A DNA stretch of 13,397 nt from Rhizobiales bacterium CCH10-E5 (GTDB taxonomy: Bacteria; Pseudomonadota; Alphaproteobacteria; Rhizobiales; Beijerinckiaceae). Shown here one piece after another: positions 6,779-13,397 of this stretch (position 1 is the stretch's first letter; every line of letters begins with the position of its first letter). The translations under genes were made by a program, and so were the position numbers. The stretch lies in NCBI GenBank assembly GCA_001556125.1, contig LSIG01000012.1:1-13397 (forward strand), given 5' to 3'. The notes under the pieces were generated by a model, which did not search any database, was not told where the DNA came from, and saw only the letters and a list, made by a program, of their open reading frames with translations.

Positions 6779-7522
6779 GTGGAGAACGCGCTTCTCGTCG
6801 GCCTGTCGCGCCAGATGGCTCTGGCGCGTGAGCTGGATGTCATCGCCAACAACATGGCGAATGTGAACACGAACGGGTTCAAGACCCGCTCGGCCCGCTT
6901 CAACGAATTCATCATGCCGAAGGCCAGCGCCGACAGCTTCAAGCCAGCGGACAAGCCGTTGTCCTTCGTCATCGACAAGGGCACGCCGATCGACCTGTCG
7001 CAGGGCGCGATCGAATACACCGGCAATCCGCTCGATGTGGCTCTGCGCGGTGACGCCTTCCTGGTGGTCCAGACGCCCGGCGGCGACCGCTACACCCGCG
7101 CCGGCTCGCTCGACATCAACGCCCAGGGCCAGCTCGTGACGCAGTCCGGCCAGCCCGTGCTGGGCGATGGCGGGCCGATCACCTTCGGCACGGCCGAGAG
7201 CAACCCGCGCATCGCGCCCGACGGCACGGTCTCGAGCGACCAGGGCCAGAAGGGGCGGCTGCGGATGGTGCGCTTCGCCAATCCGCGCGCCCTGACCAGC
7301 GAGGGCGCGAACCTCTTCGGCTCCGCCGCCGCGCCGCTGCCGGCCGGCCCCGAGGGGCGGCTCGAGCCCGGTGCGATCGAACGCTCCAACGTCAAGGCGG
7401 TGGTCGAGATGACCCGCCTGATGGAGGTCCAGCGCTCCTATCAGAGCGTCGCCAACATGCTCTCCAAGGCCGACGAACTCCGCAGCAAGGCGATCTCCCG
7501 CCTCGCCGACCAGCAAGCCTGA
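6779..7522 (+). CDS. flgF: Flagellar basal-body rod protein FlgF
   Basis: FlgF is a proximal-rod subunit exported through the flagellar type III apparatus. With the GTG start the protein is 247 residues, close to the usual size (about 250), and begins VENALLVGLSRQMALARELD as FlgF proteins do. The rod-protein signature NNMANVNTNGFK is at 24-35. The central block has GDRYTRAGSLDINAQGQLVT, and the C-terminal helix has VKAVVEMTRLMEVQRSYQSV. There is no Sec signal, as expected for type III export. It is first in a plus-strand operon downstream of the sigma-54 promoter, and flgG follows after 21 bases. Confidence 0.96.
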   Translation: MENALLVGLSRQMALARELDVIANNMANVNTNGFKTRSARFNEFIMPKASADSFKPADKPLSFVIDKGTPIDLSQGAIEYTGNPLDVALRGDAFLVVQTPGGDRYTRAGSLDINAQGQLVTQSGQPVLGDGGPITFGTAESNPRIAPDGTVSSDQGQKGRLRMVRFANPRALTSEGANLFGSAAAPLPAGPEGRLEPGAIERSNVKAVVEMTRLMEVQRSYQSVANMLSKADELRSKAISRLADQQA

Positions 7523-7543
7523 TCCGGGACGGAAGCTTAAGCC

Positions 7544-8335
7544 ATGCGCGCTCTTCAGACCGCCGCCACCGGCATGATGGCCCAGGAACTCAACGTCCAG
7601 GTCATCTCCAACAACATCGCGAACGTCCGCACCACGGGCTACAAGCGCCAGCGGGTGCATTTCCAGGACCTGCTCTACGAGAACTTCCGGCGCGCGGGCT
7701 CCGCGACCTCGGACCAGAACACGCAGGTGCCGGCCGGCACCTTCGTCGGCTCCGGCGTCAAGACCGTCTCGACCGGCCGGGTGATGACGCAGGGCAACCT
7801 GTCCTCGACCGAGAAGCAGTACGACCTCGCCATCCGCGGCGAGGGCTTCTTCCGCATCCGCATGCCGGACGGCCGCACGACCTATACCCGAGACGGCTCC
7901 TTCGACCTCGATTCCCAGGGCCAGCTCGTCACCCGCGACGGCTATCAGGTCGAGCCGGGCATCACGATCCCCAACAACGCCACCAGCGTCAGCATCAACG
8001 CGCAGGGCACGGTCGAGGTCTCGCTGCCGGGGCAGACGGCGCCGCAGCAGATCGGCCAGATTCAGCTCGTGCGCTTCGTCAACAAGGTCGGTCTCGAGTC
8101 GATCGGCGACAACCTCTTTATCGAGACGGCGGCCTCGGGCCAGCCGATCGACGGTTTCGGCGGCGGCGAGGGCTTCGGCACGCTGCAGCAGAACTATCTC
8201 GAGGAAGGCAACGTCCAGGCGGTCACCGAGCTCTCCTCGCTGATCGCGGCGCAGCGCGCCTACGAGATGAACTCCAAGGTCATCACCGCCGCCGACCAGA
8301 TGATGTCGGCGACGACCTCGATGTTCCGCGGCTGA
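7544..8335 (+). CDS. flgG: Flagellar distal rod protein FlgG
   Basis: FlgG polymerises as the distal rod, the shaft that passes through the P and L rings. Length 263 residues, near the usual 260. It starts MRALQTAATGMMAQELNVQV, with the rod motif SNNIANVRTTGYK at 22-34. The central region has the paired FlgG/FlgE/FlgF blocks YDLAIRGEGFFRI and YTRDGSFDLDSQGQLVT. The C-terminal NYLEEGNVQAVTELSSLI and RAYEMNSKVITAADQM are diagnostic. ATG 7544 has a purine-rich GGGACGGAAG upstream. Cotranscribed with flgF; flgA follows after 17 bases. Confidence 0.98.
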   Translation: MRALQTAATGMMAQELNVQVISNNIANVRTTGYKRQRVHFQDLLYENFRRAGSATSDQNTQVPAGTFVGSGVKTVSTGRVMTQGNLSSTEKQYDLAIRGEGFFRIRMPDGRTTYTRDGSFDLDSQGQLVTRDGYQVEPGITIPNNATSVSINAQGTVEVSLPGQTAPQQIGQIQLVRFVNKVGLESIGDNLFIETAASGQPIDGFGGGEGFGTLQQNYLEEGNVQAVTELSSLIAAQRAYEMNSKVITAADQMMSATTSMFRG

Positions 8336-8352
8336 TCGGGAGGCTGACGCTC

Positions 8353-9423
8353 ATGACCCGCTCCACGCTCCGCCTGTCGCTCGCCGCCGTGCTGCTGCTC
8401 GGGGCCCAGGCCGCCGCCGCGCAGGCGCCCGCCGCCAGCCGCCCCGCCGTCGCGGTCGCGGCTCTCGCCGCTCCGGCGCCCGCCACGGCGGTGCCGGCCC
8501 AGCCGCGCCGGCTGCAGCTGCGCTCGGACCTCATCCTCTCGCGCGATCTCGTCTCCTTCGGCGACCTGATCGCGGGGCTCGCCCCCGATGCGGCCTCGAT
8601 CCCGGCCTTCCGGGCGCCGGCGCTGGGCGAGACCGGCACGATCCAGGTCGCCCGCATCGTCGAGGCGGCGCGCGGGGCCGGCATCATCACCGCCGCGTCC
8701 GAGCTCGAGGGCGCCGGCCAGGCCCAGGTCGTCGTCACCCGCGCGGCGCGCCGCGTGCTCGCCTCCGACATCGAGGAGGCGGTGAAGACCGGGCTGCAGG
8801 AGCGCTACGGCGTCGATGCGCGCGCCTTCGCGCTGACGCTGGACGGCGGCGCCCCCTCGATCGCCGTCGAGCCGGAGCTGACCGGCGACACCGTCGTCAG
8901 CGATCTCTCCTACGATGCCCGCTCGCGCCGGGTGACGGCGCGGATCTCGGTGCCCGGCAGCATGGCGCTGCGGCTGAAGCCGGTGCGCATCGCCGGCCAG
9001 CTTGTCGAGACCGTCGAGGTCGTGGTGCCGAAGCGCGCCGTCGCCCGCGGCGAGACGCTCGGCAAGAACGACGTGCTGGTCGAGCGCCGCCCGCGCGACG
9101 GCCAGGCGACCGACCTGATCGGCGATCCGCGCGTCGCGATCGACAAGGTCGCGACCCGCGCTTTGATGGCCGGCGCACCGCTGAGGGCCAACGATCTGCG
9201 CCGCGAGGAGATCGTCGCCAAGGGCGATCTCGTCACCCTGGTCTACGAATCCCGCGGGCTGACGATCACCATGCGCGGCCGGGCCGGAGAGGCCGGCGCG
9301 ATGGGCGACGTCATCAGCGTCACCAACCCCCAGTCCAAGCGCGTGCTGCACGGCACGGTGAGCGGGCCGGGCCGGATCTCGGTCCAGGCCTCGACCTCCG
9401 GCACCATCGCCGCCGCCCCCTGA
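8353..9423 (+). CDS. flgA: Flagellar P-ring assembly chaperone FlgA
   Basis: FlgA is a periplasmic chaperone that helps FlgI form the P ring around the rod in the peptidoglycan layer. The start ATG 8353 is preceded by GGGAGG nine bases upstream. Residues 1-23 are a Sec signal peptide (leucine core, then AAAAQA). A 30-residue Ala/Pro-rich stretch follows. The SAF-type beta-clip domain is near 222-290, with VVVPKRAVARGETLGKNDVL. The tail has GDVISVTNPQSKRVLHGTV, the typical FlgA end. At 356 residues it is longer than the enteric protein (about 220), as alphaproteobacterial FlgA often is, because of the N-terminal extension. flgI, its client, is not in this window. Confidence 0.95.
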   Translation: MTRSTLRLSLAAVLLLGAQAAAAQAPAASRPAVAVAALAAPAPATAVPAQPRRLQLRSDLILSRDLVSFGDLIAGLAPDAASIPAFRAPALGETGTIQVARIVEAARGAGIITAASELEGAGQAQVVVTRAARRVLASDIEEAVKTGLQERYGVDARAFALTLDGGAPSIAVEPELTGDTVVSDLSYDARSRRVTARISVPGSMALRLKPVRIAGQLVETVEVVVPKRAVARGETLGKNDVLVERRPRDGQATDLIGDPRVAIDKVATRALMAGAPLRANDLRREEIVAKGDLVTLVYESRGLTITMRGRAGEAGAMGDVISVTNPQSKRVLHGTVSGPGRISVQASTSGTIAAAP

Positions 9424-9439
9424 CACTGCGTCCCACCGG

Positions 9440-10231
9440 ATGAGCCTCATGAACACCCTGCCGAACCCGTTCCTCCGCCCCGCAAGCCGGTCCGTCGTCC
9501 GCATCGCCGGCCTGCTGCTGCTCGGCGTCTCGCTGAGCGCCTGCGGCGCCGCCGACCGGCTCGCCAATGTCGGCGCGGCCCCGGCGCTGTCGCCGATCGA
9601 GGACCCCACCGCGAGCAAGGGCTACAAGCCCGTGCAGATGCCGATGCCGGCGATGGAGCATGCCTCCTATGCGCCGAACTCGCTCTGGCGCACGGGGTCG
9701 CGCGCCTTCTTCAAGGACCAGCGGGCCCGGCTCGTCGGCGATCTGGTGACCGTCAAGGTCAAGGTCACCGACAAGGCGCAGCTCAACAACACGACCAAGC
9801 GCAGCCGCAAGAACGGCGAGGATGTCGGCGCCGACAACGCCTTCGGCTTCGAGAACAAGCTCGACAAATACCTGCCCGACGGCGCCAGCGCCGGCTCGCT
9901 GCTGAAGCTCGACTCCGCCGCCTCGAGCGAGGGCGCCGGCTCGGTCAACCGCTCCGAGACGCTGGCGACCAATGTCGCGGCGGTGGTCACCCAGACGCTG
10001 CCCAACGGCAACCTGGTGATCGAGGGCAAGCAGGAGATCCGGGTCAATTTCGAGGTGCGCGAGCTGATCGTCGCCGGCGTGATCCGCCCCGAGGACATCG
10101 AGAGCGACAACACCATCGAATCGACCAAGATCGCCCAGGCCCGCATCGCCTATGGCGGCCGCGGCCAGATCACCGACGTCCAGCAGCCGCGCTACGGCCA
10201 GCAGGTCATGGACATCCTGCTGCCGTTCTAA
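9440..10231 (+). CDS. flgH: Flagellar L-ring lipoprotein FlgH
   Basis: FlgH forms the outer-membrane L ring, the bushing for the distal rod. With ATG 9440 the product is 263 residues; ATG 9449 is also possible and neither has a strong ribosome site. A type II signal peptide ends in lipobox LSAC, with Cys35 as the lipidated residue. Diagnostic blocks are NSLWRTGSRAFFKDQRARLV, VGDLVTVKVKVTDKA, NGNLVIEGKQEIRVNFE and the C-terminal GQITDVQQPRYGQQ ending ILLPF. It lies 16 bases after flgA and is the last gene of the operon; a strong terminator follows about 290 bases later. Confidence 0.97.
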   Translation: MSLMNTLPNPFLRPASRSVVRIAGLLLLGVSLSACGAADRLANVGAAPALSPIEDPTASKGYKPVQMPMPAMEHASYAPNSLWRTGSRAFFKDQRARLVGDLVTVKVKVTDKAQLNNTTKRSRKNGEDVGADNAFGFENKLDKYLPDGASAGSLLKLDSAASSEGAGSVNRSETLATNVAAVVTQTLPNGNLVIEGKQEIRVNFEVRELIVAGVIRPEDIESDNTIESTKIAQARIAYGGRGQITDVQQPRYGQQVMDILLPF

Positions 10232-10257
10232 GCCGCTTCACGCCTGGCATCGAAACC

Positions 10258-10361
10258 GCGCCGTCATCCCGGACAAGCTGCGAAGCAGCGCCGATCCGGG
10301 ATCCATCGGAGGGCTCCGGAGCCCTTTGATGGATCCCGGGGCAAGCCCGGGATGACGGCGC
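10258..10361. repeat. 104-bp nested palindromic interspersed repeat
   Basis: The ends are perfect 15-bp inverted repeats (GCGCCGTCATCCCGG and CCGGGATGACGGCGC). Inside, CCGGGATCCATC pairs with GATGGATCCCGG. At the centre GGGCTCCGGAGCCC (10311-10324) is a perfect palindrome. The whole element can fold into one long cruciform or RNA hairpin. Repeats with the GTCATCCCGG...CCGGGATGAC frame are common between genes in Hyphomicrobiales; this copy sits directly after flgH. It could stabilise the 3' end of the operon mRNA. Confidence 0.85.
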
Positions 10362-10435
10362 CCAGCCCTCCAGGAACGACCTCACCGACACGCTTCCCAT
10401 CCCGGCCGGCGCGGAACGCTCCCCGCAATTCCCCG

Positions 10436-10451
10436 CGCCCGCCGGCGGGCG
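10436..10451. repeat. 16-bp perfect GC palindrome
   Basis: CGCCCGCCGGCGGGCG is a perfect palindrome between the repeat and the terminator. The surrounding 10362-10522 is GC-rich and shows no convincing gene. Its role is unknown. Confidence 0.5.
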
Positions 10452-10522
10452 GTCTCTCCCGAGCCGCCGACCCCCCGGCCGCCCGCCACGCTCCCCAAGC
10501 CTTCAGGGCAGGCGGCCGACAG

Positions 10523-10555
10523 AAAACCCCGCTCTCTCCCGAGGCGGGGTTTTTT
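10523..10555 (+). terminator. Intrinsic terminator of the flgF-flgH operon
   Basis: AAAACCCCGC (10523-10532) pairs perfectly with GCGGGGTTTT (10544-10553) around an 11-base loop. It ends in six Ts (10550-10555). No other gene lies between it and flgH, so it probably ends that operon. Confidence 0.9.
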
Positions 10556-10654
10556 GGCGTGGGGGAGGGGGTGCGCCAACGGACTAAGCCGCTCTCGCGG
10601 CAGGGCGCAGCGGCGCGGGGGTCGCTGAGATTTCGCCTGTGAGGGGCTGCATCG

Positions 10655-10684
10655 GAGGATTTCGGGGTCGTTCCCCTGATCCTC
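10655..10684 (+). other. Stem-loop in front of the recombinase gene
   Basis: GAGGAT (10655-10660) pairs with ATCCTC (10679-10684), and GGGG (10664-10667) with CCCC (10673-10676). It ends directly against the GGAGG ribosome site. It could be part of the left end of the element or a translation control; nothing decides. The stretch 10556-10654 shows no gene. Confidence 0.35.
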
Positions 10685-10689
10685 GGAGG
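10685..10689 (+). promoter_or_regulatory. Ribosome site aligned with a non-start ATA codon
   Basis: GGAGG is followed after five bases by ATA (10695), in frame with the recombinase. The first in-frame ATG (10734) is 44 bases away, too far to use this site. The intended start was probably at 10695 or close to it. Confidence 0.5.
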
Positions 10690-10733
10690 TTTCCATAATC
10701 GATGCCGTCACCATCGCTCCGCTGCACCAGCGG

Positions 10734-11559
10734 ATGATCGAGGACATGACCATCCGCCGGTTTGGCGAGCACACGCATCGCGATTATGTGCGGCAGGTCC
10801 GCGAGTTCACGGCCTTTCTCGGCTTGCCGCCAGATCGGGCCGAGCCGGAGGATCTGCGGCGCTATCAGCTTCACCTGGCTTCGCTCGGCGCCAGCTATGC
10901 GCGGATGAACCTGGCCTGCACGGCGCTGCGGTTCTTCTTTCACGTCACGTTGGGCCGGACCGGCTTCGGTGACCGCATGGCGCGGATCCCGACGCCCGAT
11001 CGTCTGCCGGTGGTGCGGGACACGCAGGAGGTGGCGCTGCTGTTGGCCCATGCGCGGAGCCCGAAGGATCGCGCCGCGCTCAGCATCGCCTATGGCTGCG
11101 GCCTGCGGGTCTCGGAGATCGCCAACCTCAAGGTCGCCGACATCGACAGCGCCCGCATGCTGATCCGGGTCGAGCAGGGCAAGGGCCGCAAGGACCGCTA
11201 CGTCATGCTCGCGCCTGACCTCCTCGATCTCCTGCGGCAATGGTGGCGGGTGAAGTGCCCCCGCGGCTGGCTCTTTCCCGGCCAGCAGCCTGGCCAGCCG
11301 ATCACGACGCGCCAGCTCAACCGCGCCTGCCATGCCGCGGCCGAGGCGGCGAAGCTCGACAAGCGGGTGTCGATGCAAACGCTCAGGCACAGCTTCGCCA
11401 CCCATCTGCTGGAGCGGAAGACCGATATCCCGCGTCATCCAGGTCCTGCTCGGCCACAGGAAGCTCGACACCACCGCCGTCTACACCCGCGTCGCGCTGA
11501 AGACCCTGCGCGAGGTGACGAGCCCGCTCGCGCTGCTGGCGCCGCCGCCACCGCTATAG
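10734..11559 (+). pseudogene. Tyrosine recombinase (XerC/D-like) of the IS91-type element, frameshifted
   Basis: From ATG 10734 the restored product would be 274 residues; reading from the codon at 10695 would add 13 family-like residues. An N-terminal SAM-like core-binding domain (about 1-85) precedes the catalytic domain. Visible catalytic features are Arg125 in GLRVSEI, Lys150 or 153 in QGKGRKDR, and Arg218 in TLRHSFATHLL. The box II position usually His (H-x-L-R) is Gln215, encoded CAA. One extra base at 11429-11431 after Ile232 moves the end (RVIQVLLGHRKLDTT, then AVYTRV with the Tyr nucleophile) into the next frame, closing at TAG 11559. Unshifted reading runs to 11612 as nonsense and lacks the Tyr. 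A sequencing error or programmed shift is possible, but the other changes favour decay. Confidence 0.8.
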
Positions 11560-11575
11560 CGGTCCCGCGCCGATT

Positions 11576-12773
11576 ATGGCGCGGCCTGCGCTGGAGGTCG
11601 CGGATATCCTGAACCGGCATGGCGAGGCTTATCTTGCGCGTCATCGGCTCATCCGCGGCCAGCTCAAGGTGATGGGTGCCATCCGGGCCTGCCGCACGGC
11701 TGCGCTCGGCGGCCATGTCATGCGCTGTAGCGACTGCGATCACCCGACCATCGCCTACAACTCCTGCCGCAACCGGCACTGCCCGCGCTGCCAGGGCGCA
11801 GCGGCGAAGGACCGGCTCGCCGACCGGCAGGCCGATCTCCTGCCCGTGGCCTATTACCATCTCGTCTTCACCCTGCCAGCGCCCCTCGCGGCCATAGCCT
11901 ACCCGAACAAGGCCGAGGTCTATGGGCTGTTGTTCAGGGCCGCGGCCGAGACGCTCGCCACCATCGCGAGCGATCCCCGGCATCTCGGCGCCCGCATCGG
12001 CTTCACCAGCGTCCTGCACACATGGGGATCGGCGATGACGCACCATCCCCATCTCCACATCATCGCGCCCGGCGGCGGCGTCTCGCCGGATGGCTCGCGC
12101 TGGATCGCGTGCAGGCCAGGCTTCTTCCTGCCTGTGCGCGTGCTCTCGCGGCTGTTCCGCAGGCTCTTCCTCGAAGGGCTCGCCACCCTGCACGCGGCCG
12201 GGCGGCTTATCTTCCATGGCGATCTCGCTGCGCTCGCCGAAGCTGATGCCTTCGCCGCCCTGCTGGCACCGCTGCGGCGAGCCGACTGGGTCGTCTATGC
12301 CAAGCGTCCCTTCGGTGGACCTGAGGCCGTGCTGGCCTATCTCGCCCGCTACACCCACCGCGTCGCCATCGCCAACAGCCGCATCATTGCCATGGACCGG
12401 AACGGGGTCACGTTCCGTTGGAACGACTATCGCGTCCGCTCCGCCGGCAAGGCCTGGCGCAAGACCATGACGCTGACGGCCTCCGAGTTCATCCGCCGCT
12501 TCCTGCTCCACGTCCTGCCCGACGGCTTCCACCGCATTCCGCCACTACGGACTGCTCGCCTCCAGCCGCCGCGCCGAGACAATCGCCCGCATCAGGGAGA
12601 TCATCGCGGCGGCGACGCTGGACGACATCCCGGTCGCCGCAGCGCAACCTGAGCAGGCCTCTGAACCGCACCCGCCATGCCCATGCTGCGGCGGCCATAT
12701 GATCCTCGTCGAGCGCTTCGCGCCGGGCACGGCGCCGCGCACCATCGTCGCCGTCAGGATCGACACATCATGA
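11576..12773 (+). pseudogene. IS91-family HUH/Y2 transposase, frameshifted near the C-terminus
   Basis: This class nicks single strands and moves the element by rolling-circle replication. Starts at ATG 11576 (MARPALEVADILNRHGEAYL). The N-terminal zinc region has Cys51, Cys54, Cys64, His68, Cys69 and Cys72. The HUH metal motif is His159-Leu-His161 in HHPHLHIIAPGG. The two catalytic tyrosines are Tyr255 and Tyr259 in AYLARYTHR; FRWNDYR follows. After Ile321 one extra base (12537-12540) shifts the frame. Unshifted translation ends at 12652 (358 residues). Corrected reading gives 398 residues to TGA 12773, regaining RHYGLLASSRRAETIARIRE and a CPCCGGH zinc knuckle. Catalytic residues all lie before the shift, so residual activity cannot be excluded. 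Confidence 0.88.
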
Positions 12774-13031
12774 CGATGGAGCCGCAGCGACACCCAGAGA
12801 AACCACGACCGGTCTCGGCCAGAGAGCGGGCAATCCCTTGCGCCCCGATCGCGGAAACTGACCTTGCGGCGATCCCAGATCCCGCCCAGACGCACCAAAC
12901 TTCAGGCTTCCGGGCATCCCGGTCGGAACATCGCGCCGCCGACCCGCGCCTCGCACGATCCCGCCGACCAGGCGGCCCAGCGAAATCCCCATAGCCCACG
13001 GCCCGGGCCGCCGCTTCCTCCCCTGGAGGCT
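12774..13031. other. Non-coding stretch after the transposase
   Basis: About 260 bases with open frames on both strands, but none has recognisable domains or convincing start signals. The minus-strand frame of 129 residues (12768-13157) is Gly/Arg/Pro-rich and overlaps the stem-loops. I see no gene here. It is probably the 3' part of the IS91-type element. Confidence 0.5.
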
Positions 13032-13089
13032 TTTCGGACGCCGGCCCTCAGCCCATTCCGAACCCGCTCGCACGGGCCGGCATCCGAAA
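13032..13089. other. Strong stem-loop, candidate right-end structure of the element
   Basis: TTTCGGACGCCGGCCC (13032-13047) and GGGCCGGCATCCGAAA (13074-13089) pair at 15 of 16 positions around a 26-base loop. There is no T-run, so it is not a normal terminator. IS91-type elements keep hairpins near the replication-origin end beyond the transposase; this could be one. Confidence 0.5.
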
Positions 13090-13098
13090 CCCTTCACA

Positions 13099-13142
13099 CA
13101 ATCCGACGTCGGTGCTCTGCCTATAAGCAGACATACGGATTG
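13099..13142. repeat. Nested inverted repeats near the presumed element end
   Basis: CAATCCG (13099-13105) pairs with CGGATTG (13136-13142). Within it TCTGC-CTATAA-GCAGA (13116-13131) is a 5-bp hairpin with a 6-base AT loop, and CCGACGTCGG (13103-13112) is a perfect palindrome. An origin-end (oriIS-like) hairpin is a plausible reading, unproven. Confidence 0.4.
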
Positions 13143-13369
13143 AGGCGGGTTCGCCATATTGGTGCTGTCAGTCCAGCTTGGGGCCCGGAATTGTCGCGTT
13201 GGGCTACAAGGCCGCCCGCAAACTCGACCAACGCGGATCCTTGATAGTTGGAGCCTTCGACAATCCGGGGACGGTCGTTGTCGAGCATGGCTGGTCCTCG
13301 GAGAAAGGGGCTGTTGTCACGGCCCGCTCACACGCCATAGACGCGGTCGTGTCCCATAGCGTGGTGTAG
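13127..13369 (+). pseudogene. Unrecognised 3' gene fragment next to the IS91-type element
   Basis: The frame opens after a stop at 13124 and ends at TAG 13367-13369. It has no ATG; TTG 13178 is the only start-like codon in the part that looks protein-like (from GIVALGYKAARKLDQRGSL to AVVTARSHAIDAVVSHSVV). I do not recognise the family. Third-position GC is roughly 73% by eye count, visibly lower than in the flagellar genes. It may be the tail of a gene cut by the insertion, with its 5' part lost or elsewhere. It could also be chance; a hairpin just after the stop favours a real gene end. Confidence 0.35.
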
Positions 13370-13381
13370 CTGACGGTGGTC

Positions 13382-13397
13382 ACCGGCGATTGCCGGT
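13382..13397 (+). terminator. Hairpin at window edge, possible terminator
   Basis: ACCGGC-GATT-GCCGGT is a perfect 6-bp stem with a 4-base loop, 13 bases after the stop at 13369. The window ends at the last base of the stem, so a T-run cannot be seen. Confidence 0.4.

Larger units (their letters stand above)
10655..13142 (+). mobile_element. Decayed IS91-family element with accessory tyrosine recombinase
   Basis: A tyrosine recombinase gene and an IS91-type HUH/Y2 transposase lie in tandem 16 bases apart, flanked by stem-loops. A recombinase gene upstream of the transposase is a known layout in a subset of IS91-like elements. IS91 elements move by rolling circle and have no terminal inverted repeats or target duplication, so the ends cannot be fixed by eye. 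The limits given span the outermost hairpins that look associated and are approximate. Both genes are frameshifted. Insertion is downstream of the flgH terminator, so the flagellar operon is intact. Confidence 0.6.

Noticed and set aside
8260..9618. 452-residue minus-strand frame antisense to flgG end, flgA and flgH start
   Set aside because: Shadow of the plus-strand genes, which have signal peptides and family motifs.
10352..10642. 96-residue plus-strand frame between flgH and the recombinase
   Set aside because: It runs through the palindromic repeat end and the intrinsic terminator and has no protein-like pattern.
11435..12532. 365-residue minus-strand frame antisense to the transposase
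   Set aside because: The plus strand carries the HUH, Y2 and zinc motifs; the antisense product shows none.
12768..13157. 129-residue minus-strand frame beyond the transposase
   Set aside because: Low-complexity Gly/Arg/Pro composition, overlaps the stem-loops, no domain.

Overview
The window is GC-rich alphaproteobacterial chromosome. It holds two divergent flagellar operons followed by a decayed IS91-type insertion. Gene order, high-GC codon use, CtrA-type boxes (TTAA-N7-TTAA) and an interspersed GTCATCCCGG palindrome point to a polarly or subpolarly flagellated member of the Hyphomicrobiales (Rhizobiales). A Bosea- or Methylobacterium-like genus is a guess that cannot be confirmed from the sequence alone.

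Left half (about 1-6491, minus strand): fliL, fliM, a small bitopic coiled-coil protein (DUF6468/PflI-like), motE, and a very large exported protein with beta-domains and TPR-like helices that runs off the left edge. fliM to motE are tightly packed (14-bp gap, then a GTGA overlap). The large gene sits after an 86-bp gap containing its own near-consensus CtrA box.

Control region (6492-6778): this 287-bp divergent intergenic carries a perfect CtrA box facing fliL. Facing flgF it carries a perfect sigma-54 promoter (TGGCACG-N4-TTGC), with a CtrA half-site TTAACCAT two bases upstream. The arrangement recalls the Caulobacter hierarchy, where CtrA switches on early (class II) genes and sigma-54 then fires rod, hook and ring genes.

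Right of it (6779-10231, plus strand): flgF, flgG, flgA and flgH encode two distal or proximal rod proteins, the P-ring chaperone and the L-ring lipoprotein. The operon is followed by a 104-bp palindromic repeat, a GC-rich palindrome and a strong intrinsic terminator (10523-10555).

Accessory end (about 10655-13142): a tyrosine recombinase gene and an IS91-family HUH/Y2 transposase gene lie in tandem. Each carries one extra base, in nearly the same heptamer (ATCCCGC and ATTCCGC). The recombinase also lacks a canonical start at the expected place and has Gln where the box II His is expected. Beyond the transposase are strong stem-loops that may mark the element's right end, then an unrecognised, lower-GC3 gene fragment ending in a hairpin at the window edge.
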